DNA from: Moraxella sp. VT-16-12
GTDB lineage: Bacteria > Pseudomonadota > Gammaproteobacteria > Pseudomonadales > Moraxellaceae
DNA: 64,000 bases
Direction: 5' to 3'
NCBI RefSeq assembly: GCF_002224245.2
Contig: NZ_NKHK02000006.1
Location: 62,001 to 126,000, forward strand
In this document: piece by piece, positions 63,280-64,000 of the stretch
How positions within the stretch are numbered: the first letter of the stretch is position 1
How the letters are laid out: each line of letters begins with the position of its first letter
Position numbers and translations under genes: made by a program
Notes under the pieces: generated by a model
Seen by the model: the letters and a program-made list of their open reading frames with translations, nothing else
Told to the model about the DNA's origin: nothing
Databases searched by the model: none

Positions 63280-64000
63280 TTACTGACTTAAATTGATATA
63301 AGCACCTGCACGCAACTCTTGCAACCAGTCTTCTTCGGCTTGGGGAGCTTGGCGATTAAATAAAATCTCTTTGGCAGCCAAACGCCGACGTTCTTCGCTC
63401 ATGTCTTTTTGGCGAACGTCATCTATTTTTAGGATATGCCAACCAAATTGTGAGCGAAAGGGTGTAGAAAAATCACCTGCTTGGGTGTTTTTCATGACAT
63501 CTTCAAACTCTTTGACCATTTGACCTTCACTCACCCAACCCAAACTGCCATTTTGAGTGGCTGAACCAACATCGTCTGAATAAGTGGTGGCAAGATTTTT
63601 AAAATTTGCCCCTTGTTGAAGTTCGGCATATAGGGCATTGATTTTTTGTTCTGCCATCGCTGGCGAATGGCTGTCATCTATCTTGGCCAAAATGTGGCTG
63701 GTTTGCCACTCAGAGACCAGTGCAGGCTGATTTGGCAGGCTTGCTCCCTCAGGCGATGCTAAAAATGCGTCTATTTCTTGGTCGCTGATTTTAATGCGGG
63801 GGGCAACTTGTGCTTGCCATAACGCCACCAAGGAAGCATCCTCTATGATTTGTTTGCGTAAAGCAACATAGCTCCCTGCTTTTTGGGTGTCTAGGTGTTG
63901 CTGAAAATCTTTTAGGTTGTTAAAGCCAGAAGACTGGGCAATTTGTTGTAATTGGCGGTTAATCAGGGTTTCATCAGGGCGAAATCCTGAACGATTGATG
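63280..64000 (-). CDS. surA: periplasmic chaperone/peptidyl-prolyl isomerase SurA (5' part outside window)
   Basis: About 240 C-terminal residues; the frame stays open to the window edge, so the start lies beyond. The leading segment (LINRQLQQIAQSSGF, then a helical part ending ISDQEIDAFLAS) is the SurA N-terminal chaperone domain. One parvulin domain follows (WQTSHILAKIDDSHSP to GWHILKIDDVRQ), then the SurA closing helix with EEDWLQELRAGAYINLS. E. coli SurA has two parvulin domains; only one fits here. It helps outer-membrane proteins fold. Confidence 0.9.
   Translation of the reverse strand, partial: INRSGFRPDETLINRQLQQIAQSSGFNNLKDFQQHLDTQKAGSYVALRKQIIEDASLVALWQAQVAPRIKISDQEIDAFLASPEGASLPNQPALVSEWQTSHILAKIDDSHSPAMAEQKINALYAELQQGANFKNLATTYSDDVGSATQNGSLGWVSEGQMVKEFEDVMKNTQAGDFSTPFRSQFGWHILKIDDVRQKDMSEERRRLAAKEILFNRQAPQAEEDWLQELRAGAYINLSQ

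Noticed and set aside
1..64000. CRISPR array, insertion sequence, prophage or rRNA operon
   Set aside because: No regularly spaced repeats, transposase, integrase, phage structural gene or rRNA sequence was found.

Overview
The window looks like chromosomal DNA of a Gram-negative gammaproteobacterium of the Moraxellaceae, most probably Moraxella (inferred from gene content and sequence style, not from a search). Supporting signs are AT-leaning DNA, the fused nuoCD gene, the alaS-lysC-csrA order, an outer-membrane biogenesis set (lolA, surA, mltD, rlpA-like, NlpD-like), a twitching ATPase (pilU), a type IV pilus/type II secretion-type ATPase, and frequent extended -10 promoters (TGnTATAAT). 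No phage, insertion sequence, integron or CRISPR array was seen. Most of the window is core metabolism and cell-envelope housekeeping.

Layout. 1-7.5 kb: end of a marC-family gene, then leftward accB-accC, and the operon yajC-secD-secF-DMT transporter-LOG-family gene. 7.6-12.1 kb, rightward: a CNNM/CBS membrane protein, a small exported protein and the five-LysM transglycosylase mltD. 12.2-17.8 kb, leftward: rpmB-rpmG and alaS, lysC, csrA, hopJ-like. 17.9-27.6 kb, mainly rightward: a small membrane protein, a GspE/PilB-type ATPase, rsmA-apaH-nlpD-like-exported protein, a DUF3360-type transporter, and a ribbon-helix-helix gene with panD. Leftward genes among them are rlpA-like, yacG and argD. 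27.6-30.6 kb, leftward: rpsT, a lipoprotein, a glycosyltransferase and bcp. 30.7-38.4 kb: a purine permease, ispF, grxD, dcd, a PHA-system protein, dacB, a divergent ClpX-like ATPase facing a ribbon-helix-helix gene, and lolA.

38.5-58.0 kb holds all thirteen functions of respiratory complex I (nuoA-N, with nuoC and nuoD fused). The cluster is interrupted: an unknown gene lies between nuoB and nuoCD, and a block of lysE-type exporter, pilU, unknown gene and GFA-family gene lies between nuoCD and nuoE. NuoA, NuoG and NuoM carry extra segments, and NuoM ends in a histidine-rich tail. 58.1-64 kb: ftsY rightward, then leftward rpoD, a CPBP protease, tRNA-Leu(UAG), ppk2 and the 3' part of surA.

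The most interesting points are: (1) a hairpin that presents GGA in its loop over the csrA ribosome-binding site, with the csrA promoter set inside a larger inverted repeat; (2) a ClpX-like AAA+ protein with a novel N-terminal region, no zinc finger, no aromatic pore residue and no evident IGF loop; (3) the interrupted and extended complex I locus; and (4) a DUF3360-type transporter with a GGA-rich leader. Start codons were reassigned by ribosome-binding site and family length where stated. Family calls are from motif recognition alone; no database search was run.
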